From contig NZ_FRBX01000004.1 in NCBI RefSeq assembly GCF_900142715.1, positions 558,001 through 622,000 on the forward strand: a stretch of DNA of 64,000 bases. Reading direction: 5' to 3'. Below, one piece after another: positions 40,046-49,300 of the stretch; the stretch's first letter is position 1; every line of letters starts with the position of its first letter. Made by a program: the position numbers and the translations under genes. The notes under the pieces are model-generated. The model did no database searches. It saw nothing but the letters and a program-made list of their open reading frames with translations, and had not been told where the DNA came from. Origin of the DNA: Flavobacterium pectinovorum (GTDB lineage Bacteria; Bacteroidota; Bacteroidia; Flavobacteriales; Flavobacteriaceae).

Positions 40046-42901
40046 ATGCCTAAAGACACATCAATAAAATCAGTTTTAATAATAGGGTCAGGACCTATTG
40101 TTATTGGTCAAGCTTGCGAATTTGATTATGCCGGATCTCAATCTGCACGTTCTATTCGCGAAGAAGGAATTGAAGTTATCTTGATAAACTCAAATCCAGC
40201 GACAATTATGACCGACCCAACTATGGCCGATCATGTTTATCTAAAACCATTAACTACAAAATCGATTATTGAAATTCTGAAGGAACATCCACAAATTGAT
40301 GCCGTTTTGCCTACAATGGGAGGACAAACAGCGTTGAATTTATGTTTGGAAGCTGAGGAAAAAGGAATTTGGCAGGACTTTGGAGTAAAATTAATTGGAG
40401 TTGACGTAAACGCAATTAATATTACCGAAGACAGAGAGCAGTTTAAACAGCTTTTAGAAAGAATTAATGTACCAACTGCACCTGCAAAAACAGCTACTTC
40501 ATACTTAGAAGGAAAAGAAATTGCTCAGGAATTTGGTTTCCCGCTTGTAATTCGTCCTTCGTTTACGCTTGGAGGAACTGGAGCTGCAATTGTTTACAAA
40601 AAAGAAGATTTTGATGAGCTTTTAACACGCGGACTTGAAGCTTCACCAATTCACGAAGTTTTGATTGACAAAGCTTTGATGGGATGGAAAGAATATGAGT
40701 TAGAACTTTTAAGAGATAAAAATGATAATGTTGTAATCATTTGTTCGATCGAAAATATGGACCCGATGGGAATTCATACCGGAGATTCGATTACAGTTGC
40801 GCCGGCAATGACATTATCTGATACAACATTCCAAAAATTACGTGACTATGCTATCTTAATGATGCGCAGTATCGGAAATTTTGCAGGAGGTTGTAACGTA
40901 CAATTTGCAGTTTCGCCAGACGAAAAAGAAGATATTGTAGCCATTGAGATTAACCCTCGTGTATCTCGTTCATCTGCTTTAGCATCTAAAGCAACAGGTT
41001 ACCCAATTGCTAAAATTGCTTCTAAACTGGCTTTAGGATACAATCTTGATGAATTACAAAACCAAATTACAAAATCTACTTCGGCTCTTTTTGAACCAAC
41101 TTTGGATTATGTAATCGTGAAAATACCACGTTGGAACTTCGATAAATTCGAAGGTGCTGACAGAACTTTAGGACTTCAGATGAAATCTGTTGGTGAAGTA
41201 ATGGGAATTGGACGTTCATTTCAGGAAGCTTTACACAAAGCTACTCAATCTTTAGAAATTAAAAGAAATGGGTTAGGAGCTGACGGAAAAGGATATAAAA
41301 ACTACGAACAAATTATCGAGAAACTAACTTTTGCAAGTTGGGATCGTGTTTTTGTAATTTATGATGCAATCGCAATGGGAATTCCGTTGAGCCGTATTCA
41401 TGAAATCACGAAAATTGATATGTGGTTCTTAAAACAATACGAAGAGCTTTATACTTTAGAGAAAGAAATTTCGAACTATAAAATTTCTAATCTTCCAAAA
41501 GAATTATTGCTTGAAGCCAAACAAAAAGGTTTTGCCGACAGACAAATTGCACACATGATGAATTGTCTTGAAAGTGAAGTTCACACTTTAAGAATGGATC
41601 AAAACATTAACCGTGTGTTTAAACTGGTTGATACTTGTGCGGCAGAGTTTAAAGCGTTGACACCTTATTACTACTCAACTTTTGAAGCTGAAATCGAAAA
41701 AGCAAACGGCGAGCGTTATGTAGATAACGAAAGTATTGTAACAGATAAAAAGAAAATTATCGTTCTTGGTTCAGGACCAAACAGAATTGGACAAGGAATT
41801 GAGTTTGATTATTCTTGTGTTCACGGAGTTTTGGCTGCAAAAGAATGTGGTTACGAAACCATCATGATCAACTGTAATCCTGAAACGGTTTCTACAGATT
41901 TTGATACGGCTGATAAATTATACTTCGAGCCTGTTTTCTGGGAACACATTTATGACATTATTCAGCATGAAAAACCAGAAGGTGTAATTGTGCAGTTAGG
42001 TGGACAAACAGCTTTGAAACTAGCTGAAAAATTATCTAAATACGGAGTAAAAATCATCGGAACTAGTTTTGATGCACTTGATTTAGCCGAAGATAGAGGT
42101 CGTTTCTCAGATTTATTGAGAGAATTACATATTCCTTTCCCACAATTCGGAATCGCTGAAACAGCTGACGAAGCTTCTGCACTTGCAGACACTTTAGACT
42201 TTCCATTATTGATTCGCCCTTCTTATGTATTAGGAGGTCAGGGAATGAAAATTGTAATCAACAAAAAAGAACTGGAAGAACACGTTATCAATTTATTGAA
42301 AACAATTCCAGGAAATAAATTGCTTCTGGATCATTATTTAGCCGGAGCAATCGAAGCTGAAGCTGATGCTATTTGTGATGCTGACGGAAATGTTTACATC
42401 ATTGGAATTATGGAGCATATCGAACCTTGCGGAGTTCACTCTGGAGATAGTAATGCTACTTTGCCTCCTTTTAACTTAGGAGAATTTGTAATGCAGCAAA
42501 TAAAAGATCATACTGTAAAAATTGCAAGAGCGCTGAAAACAGTTGGTTTAATCAACATTCAGTTTGCGATAAAAGATGATACAGTTTATATTATCGAAGC
42601 AAACCCAAGAGCATCGAGAACGGTACCGTTTATTGCAAAAGCTTACGGAGAGCCTTATGTAAACTACGCTACGAAAGTAATGTTAGGACATAATAAAGTA
42701 ACTGACTTCAACTTTAATCCGCAATTGAAAGGTTATGCGATTAAACAGCCGGTTTTCTCTTTCAGTAAGTTCCACAATGTAAACAAGGCATTAGGACCAG
42801 AAATGAAATCAACAGGAGAAAGTATCTTGTTTATTGATGACTTAAAAGACGATCAATTCTACGAATTGTACTCTAGAAGAAAAATGTATTTGAGTAAATA
42901 A
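40046..42901 (+). CDS. carB: Carbamoyl-phosphate synthase large subunit, short form
   Basis: 951 residues. The two homologous halves are clear: IGSGPIVIGQACEFDYAGSQ opens the first and LGSGPNRIGQGIEFDYSCVH (near 576) the second; each has an ATP-grasp domain (about 128-320 and 670-865) with FTLGGTGAAIVY / YVLGGQGMKIV loops and metal-binding EINPR / EANPR. It makes carbamoyl phosphate from ammonia, bicarbonate and two ATP for pyrimidines and arginine. E. coli CarB has about 1073 residues; this protein stops at GPEMKSTGESILF...RKMYLSK, so the C-terminal MGS-like allosteric domain (UMP, IMP, ornithine site) is absent. There is no carA in the window. Confidence 0.95.
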   Translation: MPKDTSIKSVLIIGSGPIVIGQACEFDYAGSQSARSIREEGIEVILINSNPATIMTDPTMADHVYLKPLTTKSIIEILKEHPQIDAVLPTMGGQTALNLCLEAEEKGIWQDFGVKLIGVDVNAINITEDREQFKQLLERINVPTAPAKTATSYLEGKEIAQEFGFPLVIRPSFTLGGTGAAIVYKKEDFDELLTRGLEASPIHEVLIDKALMGWKEYELELLRDKNDNVVIICSIENMDPMGIHTGDSITVAPAMTLSDTTFQKLRDYAILMMRSIGNFAGGCNVQFAVSPDEKEDIVAIEINPRVSRSSALASKATGYPIAKIASKLALGYNLDELQNQITKSTSALFEPTLDYVIVKIPRWNFDKFEGADRTLGLQMKSVGEVMGIGRSFQEALHKATQSLEIKRNGLGADGKGYKNYEQIIEKLTFASWDRVFVIYDAIAMGIPLSRIHEITKIDMWFLKQYEELYTLEKEISNYKISNLPKELLLEAKQKGFADRQIAHMMNCLESEVHTLRMDQNINRVFKLVDTCAAEFKALTPYYYSTFEAEIEKANGERYVDNESIVTDKKKIIVLGSGPNRIGQGIEFDYSCVHGVLAAKECGYETIMINCNPETVSTDFDTADKLYFEPVFWEHIYDIIQHEKPEGVIVQLGGQTALKLAEKLSKYGVKIIGTSFDALDLAEDRGRFSDLLRELHIPFPQFGIAETADEASALADTLDFPLLIRPSYVLGGQGMKIVINKKELEEHVINLLKTIPGNKLLLDHYLAGAIEAEADAICDADGNVYIIGIMEHIEPCGVHSGDSNATLPPFNLGEFVMQQIKDHTVKIARALKTVGLINIQFAIKDDTVYIIEANPRASRTVPFIAKAYGEPYVNYATKVMLGHNKVTDFNFNPQLKGYAIKQPVFSFSKFHNVNKALGPEMKSTGESILFIDDLKDDQFYELYSRRKMYLSK

Positions 42902-42921
42902 GAACTCAGATTCTGATATAA

Positions 42922-42953
42922 AAAAAGCTCCATAAATTTTATGGAGCTTTTTC
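42922..42953. terminator. Bidirectional terminator between carB and yiaA
   Basis: AAAAGCTCCATAAA and TTTATGGAGCTTTT pair with a 1-2 nt loop; A and T runs flank it. Confidence 0.85.
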
Positions 42954-43001
42954 GTTTTAACTTGGAAGTTGGTTTTTTATTTGAATTATAATTTCAAAAG
43001 A

Positions 43002-43397
43002 TTATTCATTAGAAAATGACATATTATCTCTTGTGTTTTTTTGTACTGAAATAGCGCCAAACAGTGCTAATAAAAATGCAAATGCATAGAAACCTTTTTC
43101 ACTTGGTAGAATTGTTGCATTCCAAAGTCCAATTACCAATAATACAATTGACAAAAGAGTTCCAAACCAGCAAATTCCATAATACATATCTGTTACCGGA
43201 AGTTTTTCAAGTCTGTCTCTTACACTTTTTTGTAGTGAAACTACAGCAAACAGACCAAACATTAGAACTGTAAAATAGTATCCTTTTTCGTTTAAAAGCA
43301 TTTCGGCTCTGGCTAGACCAACAATGTATCCAATCATTCCGGCTCCAAGTGCAACCCAAGATGCTGCAATAAAGGCATTCGATGTTTTTTGTACCAT
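43002..43397 (-). CDS. YiaA/YiaB family inner-membrane protein
   Basis: 131 residues with four membrane helices in two similar halves: ASWVALGAGMIGYIVGLARA, YYFTVLMFGLFAVVSLQKSVRD, then FGTLLSIVLLVIGLWNA and FYAFAFLLALFGAISVQKNTRD. The repeated (S)LQKSVRD/SVQKNTRD tails are typical of the YiaA/YiaB family. Function is unknown beyond a membrane location. Confidence 0.88.
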   Translation of the reverse strand: MVQKTSNAFIAASWVALGAGMIGYIVGLARAEMLLNEKGYYFTVLMFGLFAVVSLQKSVRDRLEKLPVTDMYYGICWFGTLLSIVLLVIGLWNATILPSEKGFYAFAFLLALFGAISVQKNTRDNMSFSNE

Positions 43398-43420
43398 ATT
43401 TATTATTTTTGGTTAAGTAA

Positions 43421-43428
43421 CAAATATA
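43421..43428 (-). promoter_or_regulatory. Putative -7 box of the YiaA-like gene
   Basis: Minus strand TATATTTG, 24 nt before the ATG. Confidence 0.45.
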
Positions 43429-43500
43429 GTTAAATTCATTTCAGTTTTAAATAAAAGAGTACTGAATATTATTAAGTTTAATCTTTCAAATATTATAAGA

Positions 43501-43527
43501 AAAAAGCTCCAATATTGGAGCTTTTTG
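43501..43527 (-). terminator. Terminator of the M43 protease gene
   Basis: AAAAAGCTCC and GGAGCTTTTT form a stem with an AATATT loop, 50 nt past the stop on the minus strand. Confidence 0.8.
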
Positions 43528-43577
43528 TTTGCTAATTCCTAAGATATGATATTTAGCAGTAATAATTTAAGTCAATT

Positions 43578-45164
43578 TTAATTTTTAATAATCTTATGGG
43601 TTTCCAATTGTCCGTTTTTAATTAGTTGTAAAAAGTAATATCCATTTTTCAGATTGGTCATATCAAGTTCAGAAAATTTATTTGTTTTTCTTTCTGTTTT
43701 TAAATTTCCTGTATCATCATATAGTTTTAATTCTAAAATGTCATTACCGGATTTTCTTTGAAATAATGATTCCTGACTTTCTTGAATATTTAGAACTGAG
43801 GAGACTGGATTGGGATATACGACAAAACTACTTGATCCTCCGTTTTCGCAGGAACTGATGACGGCAACATAATATTGAAGCCATTCAGAAAAACCACAGC
43901 TATTACTGGCTCTCACCTTAAAAGCTACATAATTAAATGGTGGCGCAAAATTAAGAGAAATTAGAATTTCATCGCCTTGCATACTTGCATAATGATTATC
44001 TGTAATGCTTTCTATCTCCCAGGTTGTATAAAGATCCTGACCTTTTATAGTCGCTCTAAAAAAGTTGTTTTCTGTAGTACTAAGATCACGACACATTGTA
44101 AAGTCTTCATTACTGTTGTAATTAATATACGGCACGCCTATCCAGACACTATCTCTTATAGTTTGATATGGAAGTATAGCATCGATATATCCGGCTTCAC
44201 TAACAACCCAGGAGTCGGATGGTTTTACAGTTATACTGGTATTGTCTGAGGATAGAATTTGTAAATTGGGTGAAACTTGCCAGGCGACAGAATTCCCTCC
44301 GTTTTGTAATGTATAAGTGCTTCCTGCTGTATTACTGCAAAATTGTGCGCTGCCTGTAAGAGTTGGAATAGAACAGCTGGTGCTAATCGTATTTCTTAAG
44401 AGCTGAAAACTGTTGATTGCGCTTCTCATTCTTAATCCCTGATCAGGTGTAAAATGATCGGTGAAGGGATAATAAGACATTATATTCGTAAGATCGGGAT
44501 TGTATCCATTGTTATTATAACTATCAGCATCTGCAGGTGTGTCGCAAACCTGATCACCACAAGAATAACAATTAGAACCATTAATTGCTTCAGCACATCC
44601 ATCAGTATTAGGTTTTGTTCCTTGAAACGTATGCCATAAATTTAAGCAATGCCCCATTTCATGTGAAGAAACCTCAGATAATGCATAATCTTTTCTGATT
44701 ACTAATCTGTTCGAAGGTATACTAATTGCAGTTCCTGCTATGAATCCTTCCGGTGTGTTCCATAGTCTGTCAACAATATAGTAATTTATTGAATTTGACA
44801 GATTATTAGTTTGGGCAAGATTTTCGGATTCTTGTTTATTATCTATTTGTTGATAATTTGTGTTATTAATAAAGTCATAACCTGCATTCACAAAATAAAT
44901 GTTATGTGAATTATAAAATTGGTTCAGGTTGTTTATTATGCTTGACAATTGATTTACCTGAATTCCGCCATTTCCGGAATTGTCCCTTACAATATGAAAA
45001 TAAACATTAATGCAATAAGAAGCACTTTGTGCGGCAGCTAATTCTGAAACAGTAAATGTTTTTTTTGCAGCAGAGGAAGCGACTGTAGAAGTTCCACAGA
45101 CATGCTGGCTATAGATGTAGGAATTGATACTGAAAAGAAGCAGGAAGAGTAATTTTTTTTTCAT
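43578..45164 (-). CDS. T9SS-exported M43-like zinc metalloprotease
   Basis: 528 residues. Signal peptide (LLFLLLFSINSYIYSQ), then a catalytic domain with the extended zinc motif HEMGHCLNLWH (His168, His172, His178) and Met-turn NIMSYYP near 227, the metzincin pattern of the pappalysin/M43 family. The Cys-rich stretch CAEAINGSNCYSCGDQVCDTPAD supports this. The middle is beta-rich. The C-terminus is a type A T9SS sorting domain (VYPNPVSSVLNIQ ... GYYFLQLIKNGQLETHKIIKN), so the protein is exported by the type IX secretion system and probably attached or released. Peptide or protein substrate unknown. Confidence 0.92.
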   Translation of the reverse strand: MKKKLLFLLLFSINSYIYSQHVCGTSTVASSAAKKTFTVSELAAAQSASYCINVYFHIVRDNSGNGGIQVNQLSSIINNLNQFYNSHNIYFVNAGYDFINNTNYQQIDNKQESENLAQTNNLSNSINYYIVDRLWNTPEGFIAGTAISIPSNRLVIRKDYALSEVSSHEMGHCLNLWHTFQGTKPNTDGCAEAINGSNCYSCGDQVCDTPADADSYNNNGYNPDLTNIMSYYPFTDHFTPDQGLRMRSAINSFQLLRNTISTSCSIPTLTGSAQFCSNTAGSTYTLQNGGNSVAWQVSPNLQILSSDNTSITVKPSDSWVVSEAGYIDAILPYQTIRDSVWIGVPYINYNSNEDFTMCRDLSTTENNFFRATIKGQDLYTTWEIESITDNHYASMQGDEILISLNFAPPFNYVAFKVRASNSCGFSEWLQYYVAVISSCENGGSSSFVVYPNPVSSVLNIQESQESLFQRKSGNDILELKLYDDTGNLKTERKTNKFSELDMTNLKNGYYFLQLIKNGQLETHKIIKN

Positions 45165-45372
45165 AATTTAAAAGTTAAGTTAATACGAATATTTTAGGAT
45201 TAGAAATTGCATTAAAAATAACAAATAAATTCATACATTTAGTTAAATTGATAATATTATATAAGTTAATATTTATTTTTTTAACTAATTATATGTGATT
45301 TTGATTATAAAAAATCCTTTAAGCCTTATGATGCTTATGTTTTTTGCTGATCTGGATTTCAATTTAATCTAA

Positions 45373-45406
45373 AACAAAAAAGCCCCAATAGTGGAGCTTT
45401 TTTGTT
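45373..45406 (-). terminator. Terminator of the sigma/DUF4252 operon
   Basis: AACAAAAAAGC and GCTTTTTTGTT pair around a short loop, 23 nt beyond the DUF4252 stop. The rest of the 264-nt gap up to the M43 gene shows no feature. Confidence 0.7.
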
Positions 45407-45428
45407 TTTAAAGTAAGTAAAGGATGTA

Positions 45429-45965
45429 TTATTTAACCAGCTGCTGTAAAGGCTTTAATTGTTCCATATCTATATTTGATTCTTTCAAAACAGACATTAA
45501 CGTCATAATATTATTTGGGTTCATGTTTTTTCCTAACACACGAACTACTGCAAAACCGTTTTCTTTTCTATTGGCAAAAATCACAAATTCTTCTATGTTT
45601 TCGTCAGTTCCAACGTAGCTTATTGAAGCACCGTCTTTACCTGATCCAAAAGACATTAATTTTTGATATTTTGGATTTGTCAAAATAGCTTTAACTTTTG
45701 TTCTTTCGGTTTCAAATTGCGCCTGGTTTTTATCATTTGCTTTGAATGCCAGAATATTCATTTTGTCAAAAGACTTTAAAGCTTCTGTTTGTTCGGCTGA
45801 TAATTTTGCTTTTTCTAAGTTTAAAATACTTGGCGAAACATCAAGGGCAATAAAATCTTTGTTCTCTGTGTTTTCTACAAAATACTTTTGTAATGAAGGT
45901 TCAGAATTGCAACTTATTAAAGTTGCAATTGCTAAAATGGCCGAGGTAAAAACGTTTAGTTTCAT
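45429..45965 (-). CDS. DUF4252 lipoprotein
   Basis: 178 residues. Lipobox in LIATLISC terms gives Cys19. The rest matches DUF4252 (SPSILNLEKAKLSAEQTEAL, FDKMNILAFKAN, EFVIFANRKENGFAVVRVLGKNMNP), a Bacteroidota-only family of cell-envelope proteins without known role. It is the last gene of the operon after a second DUF4252 gene, with a 2-nt gap. Confidence 0.85.
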   Translation of the reverse strand: MKLNVFTSAILAIATLISCNSEPSLQKYFVENTENKDFIALDVSPSILNLEKAKLSAEQTEALKSFDKMNILAFKANDKNQAQFETERTKVKAILTNPKYQKLMSFGSGKDGASISYVGTDENIEEFVIFANRKENGFAVVRVLGKNMNPNNIMTLMSVLKESNIDMEQLKPLQQLVK

Positions 45966-45967
45966 GA

Positions 45968-46495
45968 TTATTTTTTGTTTTTAGACGCTTTTTTCAAGTC
46001 AGAACCTCCAGGAAGCTGCATTTTATCTGTAAGTACAGAGATTTCGTTGATGTCAAAATTACCAGTTAAAGATAATAAGACCGTTTCTTCGTTTTTGGCG
46101 CCGTCAATAAACATTAGTAATTCTTTAACCTGAGTGTCGCTGGCACCTGATTTTACTAATATTTTTACATTTCTTCCGCTGTCATTTACTCGCATTAACT
46201 CTTCTAAACCTGCAGTTTTTATATATTTATCTGCAGAAGCTTTCATGTCGGCTTCAATTTTAGGGTTTTTGGTTGTAAATACTTTTAAATAGTCTAGTTT
46301 TTTGATCAGGCTAATATATTGTTGCATTTCTTTGTCTGAAGCATCAACTTTTACCTTACTCATTAAATCAAACATTTTTTTGTTTACAATTACCGAGGTT
46401 ACATCGTCCTGACCATCATATTTATCAAATGCACTTTGTGCATAAAAAGTAGTGGTAACGAATGCGAAAACTAGTGTTATAATTAAATTTCTCAT
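45968..46495 (-). CDS. DUF4252 periplasmic protein
   Basis: 175 residues with a signal peptide (LIITLVFAFVTTTFYAQ) but no lipobox. DUF4252 elements: TSVIVNKKMFDLMSKVKVDA, IKKLDYLKVFTTKNPK, LMRVNDSGRNVKILVKSG, and VLLSLTGNFDINEISVLTDK. It is paired with the DUF4252 lipoprotein next to it; the two may form an envelope complex whose levels are set by the sigma factor upstream. Confidence 0.86.
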   Translation of the reverse strand: MRNLIITLVFAFVTTTFYAQSAFDKYDGQDDVTSVIVNKKMFDLMSKVKVDASDKEMQQYISLIKKLDYLKVFTTKNPKIEADMKASADKYIKTAGLEELMRVNDSGRNVKILVKSGASDTQVKELLMFIDGAKNEETVLLSLTGNFDINEISVLTDKMQLPGGSDLKKASKNKK

Positions 46496-46509
46496 TTTGA
46501 TTGATTTTT

Positions 46510-46968
46510 TTATTGTTTAAAAATTTTGTTTTTTGATTGTTCGTATTCTTTAATGTATTGTACACTTTCGATACCTACATTAACATTATTTGATAATAAG
46601 GCCAAAGCTTTTTGCGTTGCTTTCAGCGCTTCTTCCGGATCATCATAGGTTCCTAATTCTGATTGCGCTACAACCGAGGCTGTATTTTTTTCGCTTACAT
46701 AAAAATAGGTTCCAATTGACAGTAAAACAACAACAGAAGCTGCAATTGATAACCACGCCACATTTCGTTTTTTAGTTTTTAGTGGAATATTTTGCGTTGA
46801 TTTTTGTTGTTTTACCTGAGAGAAATAACCAAACATTGGTTTGTATTGCTCCAAATGCTGCGCAACATTCGGTGAAGAAAAATATTCTTTTAATTCTTTT
46901 TCTTCGGCAATAGTAGTTTCTCCCTGAAAGTATTTTTCTAATATATCTTCTATTTTATTTAATTCCAT
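46510..46968 (-). CDS. Probable anti-sigma factor (single-pass membrane protein)
   Basis: 152 residues. The N-terminal 55 residues are cytoplasmic and helical with the ending IEDILEKYFQGETTIAEEKEL typical of small anti-sigma/zinc-free regulators in Bacteroidota. One membrane helix (about 70-90, AWLSIAASVVVLLSIGTYFYV) leads to a short periplasmic part. It overlaps the sigma gene by 14 nt, the usual layout of a sigma and its anti-sigma. No zinc ligand motif is seen. Confidence 0.75.
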   Translation of the reverse strand: MELNKIEDILEKYFQGETTIAEEKELKEYFSSPNVAQHLEQYKPMFGYFSQVKQQKSTQNIPLKTKKRNVAWLSIAASVVVLLSIGTYFYVSEKNTASVVAQSELGTYDDPEEALKATQKALALLSNNVNVGIESVQYIKEYEQSKNKIFKQ

Positions 46969-47464
46969 AACGGTGTGTATTAAGCATTGATTCTCTAATT
47001 TTTTTTCTCGCTCTCGAAAGTGCTACTCGTATAGCCGTTTCATTCATGTCGACAATTTTCGCAATTTCATCAAATTCATATTGTTCAACATCGCGTAACT
47101 GAATTAATATTTGCTGCTGTTCCGGCAACTGACTCATTATTTTTTCTACCCATTCTAAACTGTCAATGTCTTCTAATTGTTTATCTAATTGAGGTTCTCT
47201 GTCGGTAAAATTATTATGTACAATTTTAAGGTTCCCGGCTCTTTTAGATTTTAATTGATCGAGACAATAATTTTTGGTCATTGTCATTGCTACGGCTTCA
47301 ATATTATTATAGGCATCGAGATTGTCTTTTTTGTTCCATAATTTCACCATTACTTCCTGAGTTGCATCTTCAGCTTCCTCGGTGCTGGTAAGTAATCTTT
47401 TTGCCAGACGAAAAACTTTGTCTTTAAAAGGATTAATTAATTCTATAAACACAATTTGGTTCAT
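46955..47464 (-). CDS. ECF-type RNA polymerase sigma factor
   Basis: 169 residues. Region 2 (about 10-80) includes FRLAKRLLTSTEEAEDATQEV and LWNKKDNL; region 4 (about 115-165) includes LPEQQQILIQLRDVEQYEFD and EIAKIVDMNETAIRVALSRARKKI, the helix-turn-helix for the -35 element. It would direct polymerase to a specific envelope-related regulon. Being at the head of the anti-sigma and DUF4252 genes it probably regulates its own operon. Confidence 0.92.
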   Translation of the reverse strand: MNQIVFIELINPFKDKVFRLAKRLLTSTEEAEDATQEVMVKLWNKKDNLDAYNNIEAVAMTMTKNYCLDQLKSKRAGNLKIVHNNFTDREPQLDKQLEDIDSLEWVEKIMSQLPEQQQILIQLRDVEQYEFDEIAKIVDMNETAIRVALSRARKKIRESMLNTHRYGIK

Positions 47465-47709
47465 CTGTGGTTACTTTTTTTGGTTTTTGGTTAGAAAGGA
47501 CTAAATATTTAATCTTTTACAGTAAATTTTTAGTCAGTCTTTATTTTTATAAACAAACCTTTTATAGAGTGTTTATATAGTCAAGACGAGGCACAATTAT
47601 TTTTGTTACAACCAAATTGTTATTTTTTTCAATAAAAAAGCAACAAACTTATAAATGTTAAAACTAAAGATAGTATTTTTACGTTAATAGAATATCGAAA
47701 CATATTTTT

Positions 47710-49182
47710 ATGAAAACAATATTAAGAAGTGTCCTGCTAATTTTTTTATTAGCTTTTTCTTTGCAATCCTGTGAAGATGAGGACGATGTTGCCGCACCCG
47801 CTGATTTGCAGGTAAACGATTTTGTCTGGAGAGGATTAAATCAAGTTTATCTGTGGCAGGCTGATGTACCTAATTTAGCTGATGATCGTTTTGCAAATAA
47901 AGATGCCTTTAATTCATTTTTAGCGGGCTATTCAAAACCAGAGGAATTGTTTGAGGATTTATTAAATAAGCCGGTAAGCAAATATCCAATTAATGCCATT
48001 GACCGTTTTAGCTGGATTGTTGATGATTATACTGTTTTAGAACAGGAACTTAACGGTATCAGTAAAAACAATGGAGTTGATTTCAGGCTTACCAGAGTTT
48101 CGGAAGGATCTAATGATTTAGTAGGTTATGTGCGTTATATTATTGCTAATTCTGATGCTTCAACAAAAGATGTTAAAAGAGGTTATTTTTTTACTGCTGT
48201 AAACGGAACAAAACTTACAGTTTCAAACTACGAAGCTCTATTGCTAAATAGTGACAGCTACACTTTGAATTTTGCTGACTATAATGGATCTTCATTTGTT
48301 TTAAACGGAAAATCAGTTAGTTTAACAAAAACAACTTTAGAAGAAAACCCAATTTTAATTAATAAGGTAATAAATTCAAACGGACATAAAATAGGTTATT
48401 TAATGTATAATGGTTTTTATGCAGACTATGATGCCAGGTTAAATGAAGCTTTTGGAGAATTAAAAACGCAAGGGGTTACTGATTTAGTTTTAGATTTAAG
48501 ATATAATGGTGGAGGTTCTGTTCGTACCGCAACACGTTTGGCAAGTTTAATTACAGGTCAGTTTGATGGTAAGATTTTCTCAAAAAGGCAATACAATATT
48601 AAATTAATGGCCAGCATGAGTACGGATGAGTTAGAAACCTTAAACGACAGATTTGTAAATAATATTGATGGGACTGCATTAAACAGTTTAAACCTTTCAA
48701 AAGTTTATATTTTAACTACTGATAATACGGCATCTGCAAGTGAATTGGTTATAAATGGATTAAAACCTTATGTTAATGTTATTCAGATTGGTGAAACAAC
48801 AATTGGTAAAAATGTTGGTTCATTTACAGTTTATGACTCGGAAACTTTAACCAAAACTAAAGTAAATCCAAATCATAAATATGCCATGCAGCCATTGGTT
48901 TTAAAAATTGCCAATTCAGAAGATTTTGGAGATTATACAAGTGGTTTAACGCCTACTTATTTACAACAGGAATTCGTAACCAGTTATGGCGTTTTAGGAG
49001 AAACAAACGAACCTTTCCTGGCTACAGCGATATCTAAAATTACCGGTGTAACAGCAAAAAGAATTCAGGACGATAAAGAATTAGTTTTACCTTATTTTAG
49101 TGATTCCAAAAAAATAAACGGAGTAAGAAATGAAATGTATTTGGAAACTGCTCCTAAAGAATTTCTAAAGGAATTAAGATAA
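47710..49182 (+). CDS. S41 family peptidase lipoprotein
   Basis: 490 residues. Lipobox LQSC gives Cys21; it is followed by EDEDDV, an acidic run of the type that exports lipoproteins to the cell surface in Flavobacteriia. The N-terminal helical part (VWRGLNQVYLWQADVPNL) and a PDZ-like middle precede the catalytic core with TDNTASASELVINGLKPY (Ser) and a Lys in GETTIGKNVGSF, the C-terminal processing peptidase arrangement. Substrate unknown. Confidence 0.87.
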   Translation: MKTILRSVLLIFLLAFSLQSCEDEDDVAAPADLQVNDFVWRGLNQVYLWQADVPNLADDRFANKDAFNSFLAGYSKPEELFEDLLNKPVSKYPINAIDRFSWIVDDYTVLEQELNGISKNNGVDFRLTRVSEGSNDLVGYVRYIIANSDASTKDVKRGYFFTAVNGTKLTVSNYEALLLNSDSYTLNFADYNGSSFVLNGKSVSLTKTTLEENPILINKVINSNGHKIGYLMYNGFYADYDARLNEAFGELKTQGVTDLVLDLRYNGGGSVRTATRLASLITGQFDGKIFSKRQYNIKLMASMSTDELETLNDRFVNNIDGTALNSLNLSKVYILTTDNTASASELVINGLKPYVNVIQIGETTIGKNVGSFTVYDSETLTKTKVNPNHKYAMQPLVLKIANSEDFGDYTSGLTPTYLQQEFVTSYGVLGETNEPFLATAISKITGVTAKRIQDDKELVLPYFSDSKKINGVRNEMYLETAPKEFLKELR

Positions 49183-49203
49183 GAGATTAAAATACGATGA
49201 TAT

Positions 49204-49238
49204 AAAAAAGGCTTTCAGAAATGAAAGCCTTTTTTTTC
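49204..49238. terminator. Bidirectional terminator
   Basis: AAAAAAGGCTTTCA and TGAAAGCCTTTTTT pair with a 4-nt loop; ends the S41 gene and probably the btuB-btuG transcript. Confidence 0.85.
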
Positions 49239-49300
49239 CAAAAAAAATAAAAAAAATAAAGTAAATTGATTGCTCTGAAAATATTCTTCCAGCTATTTTA

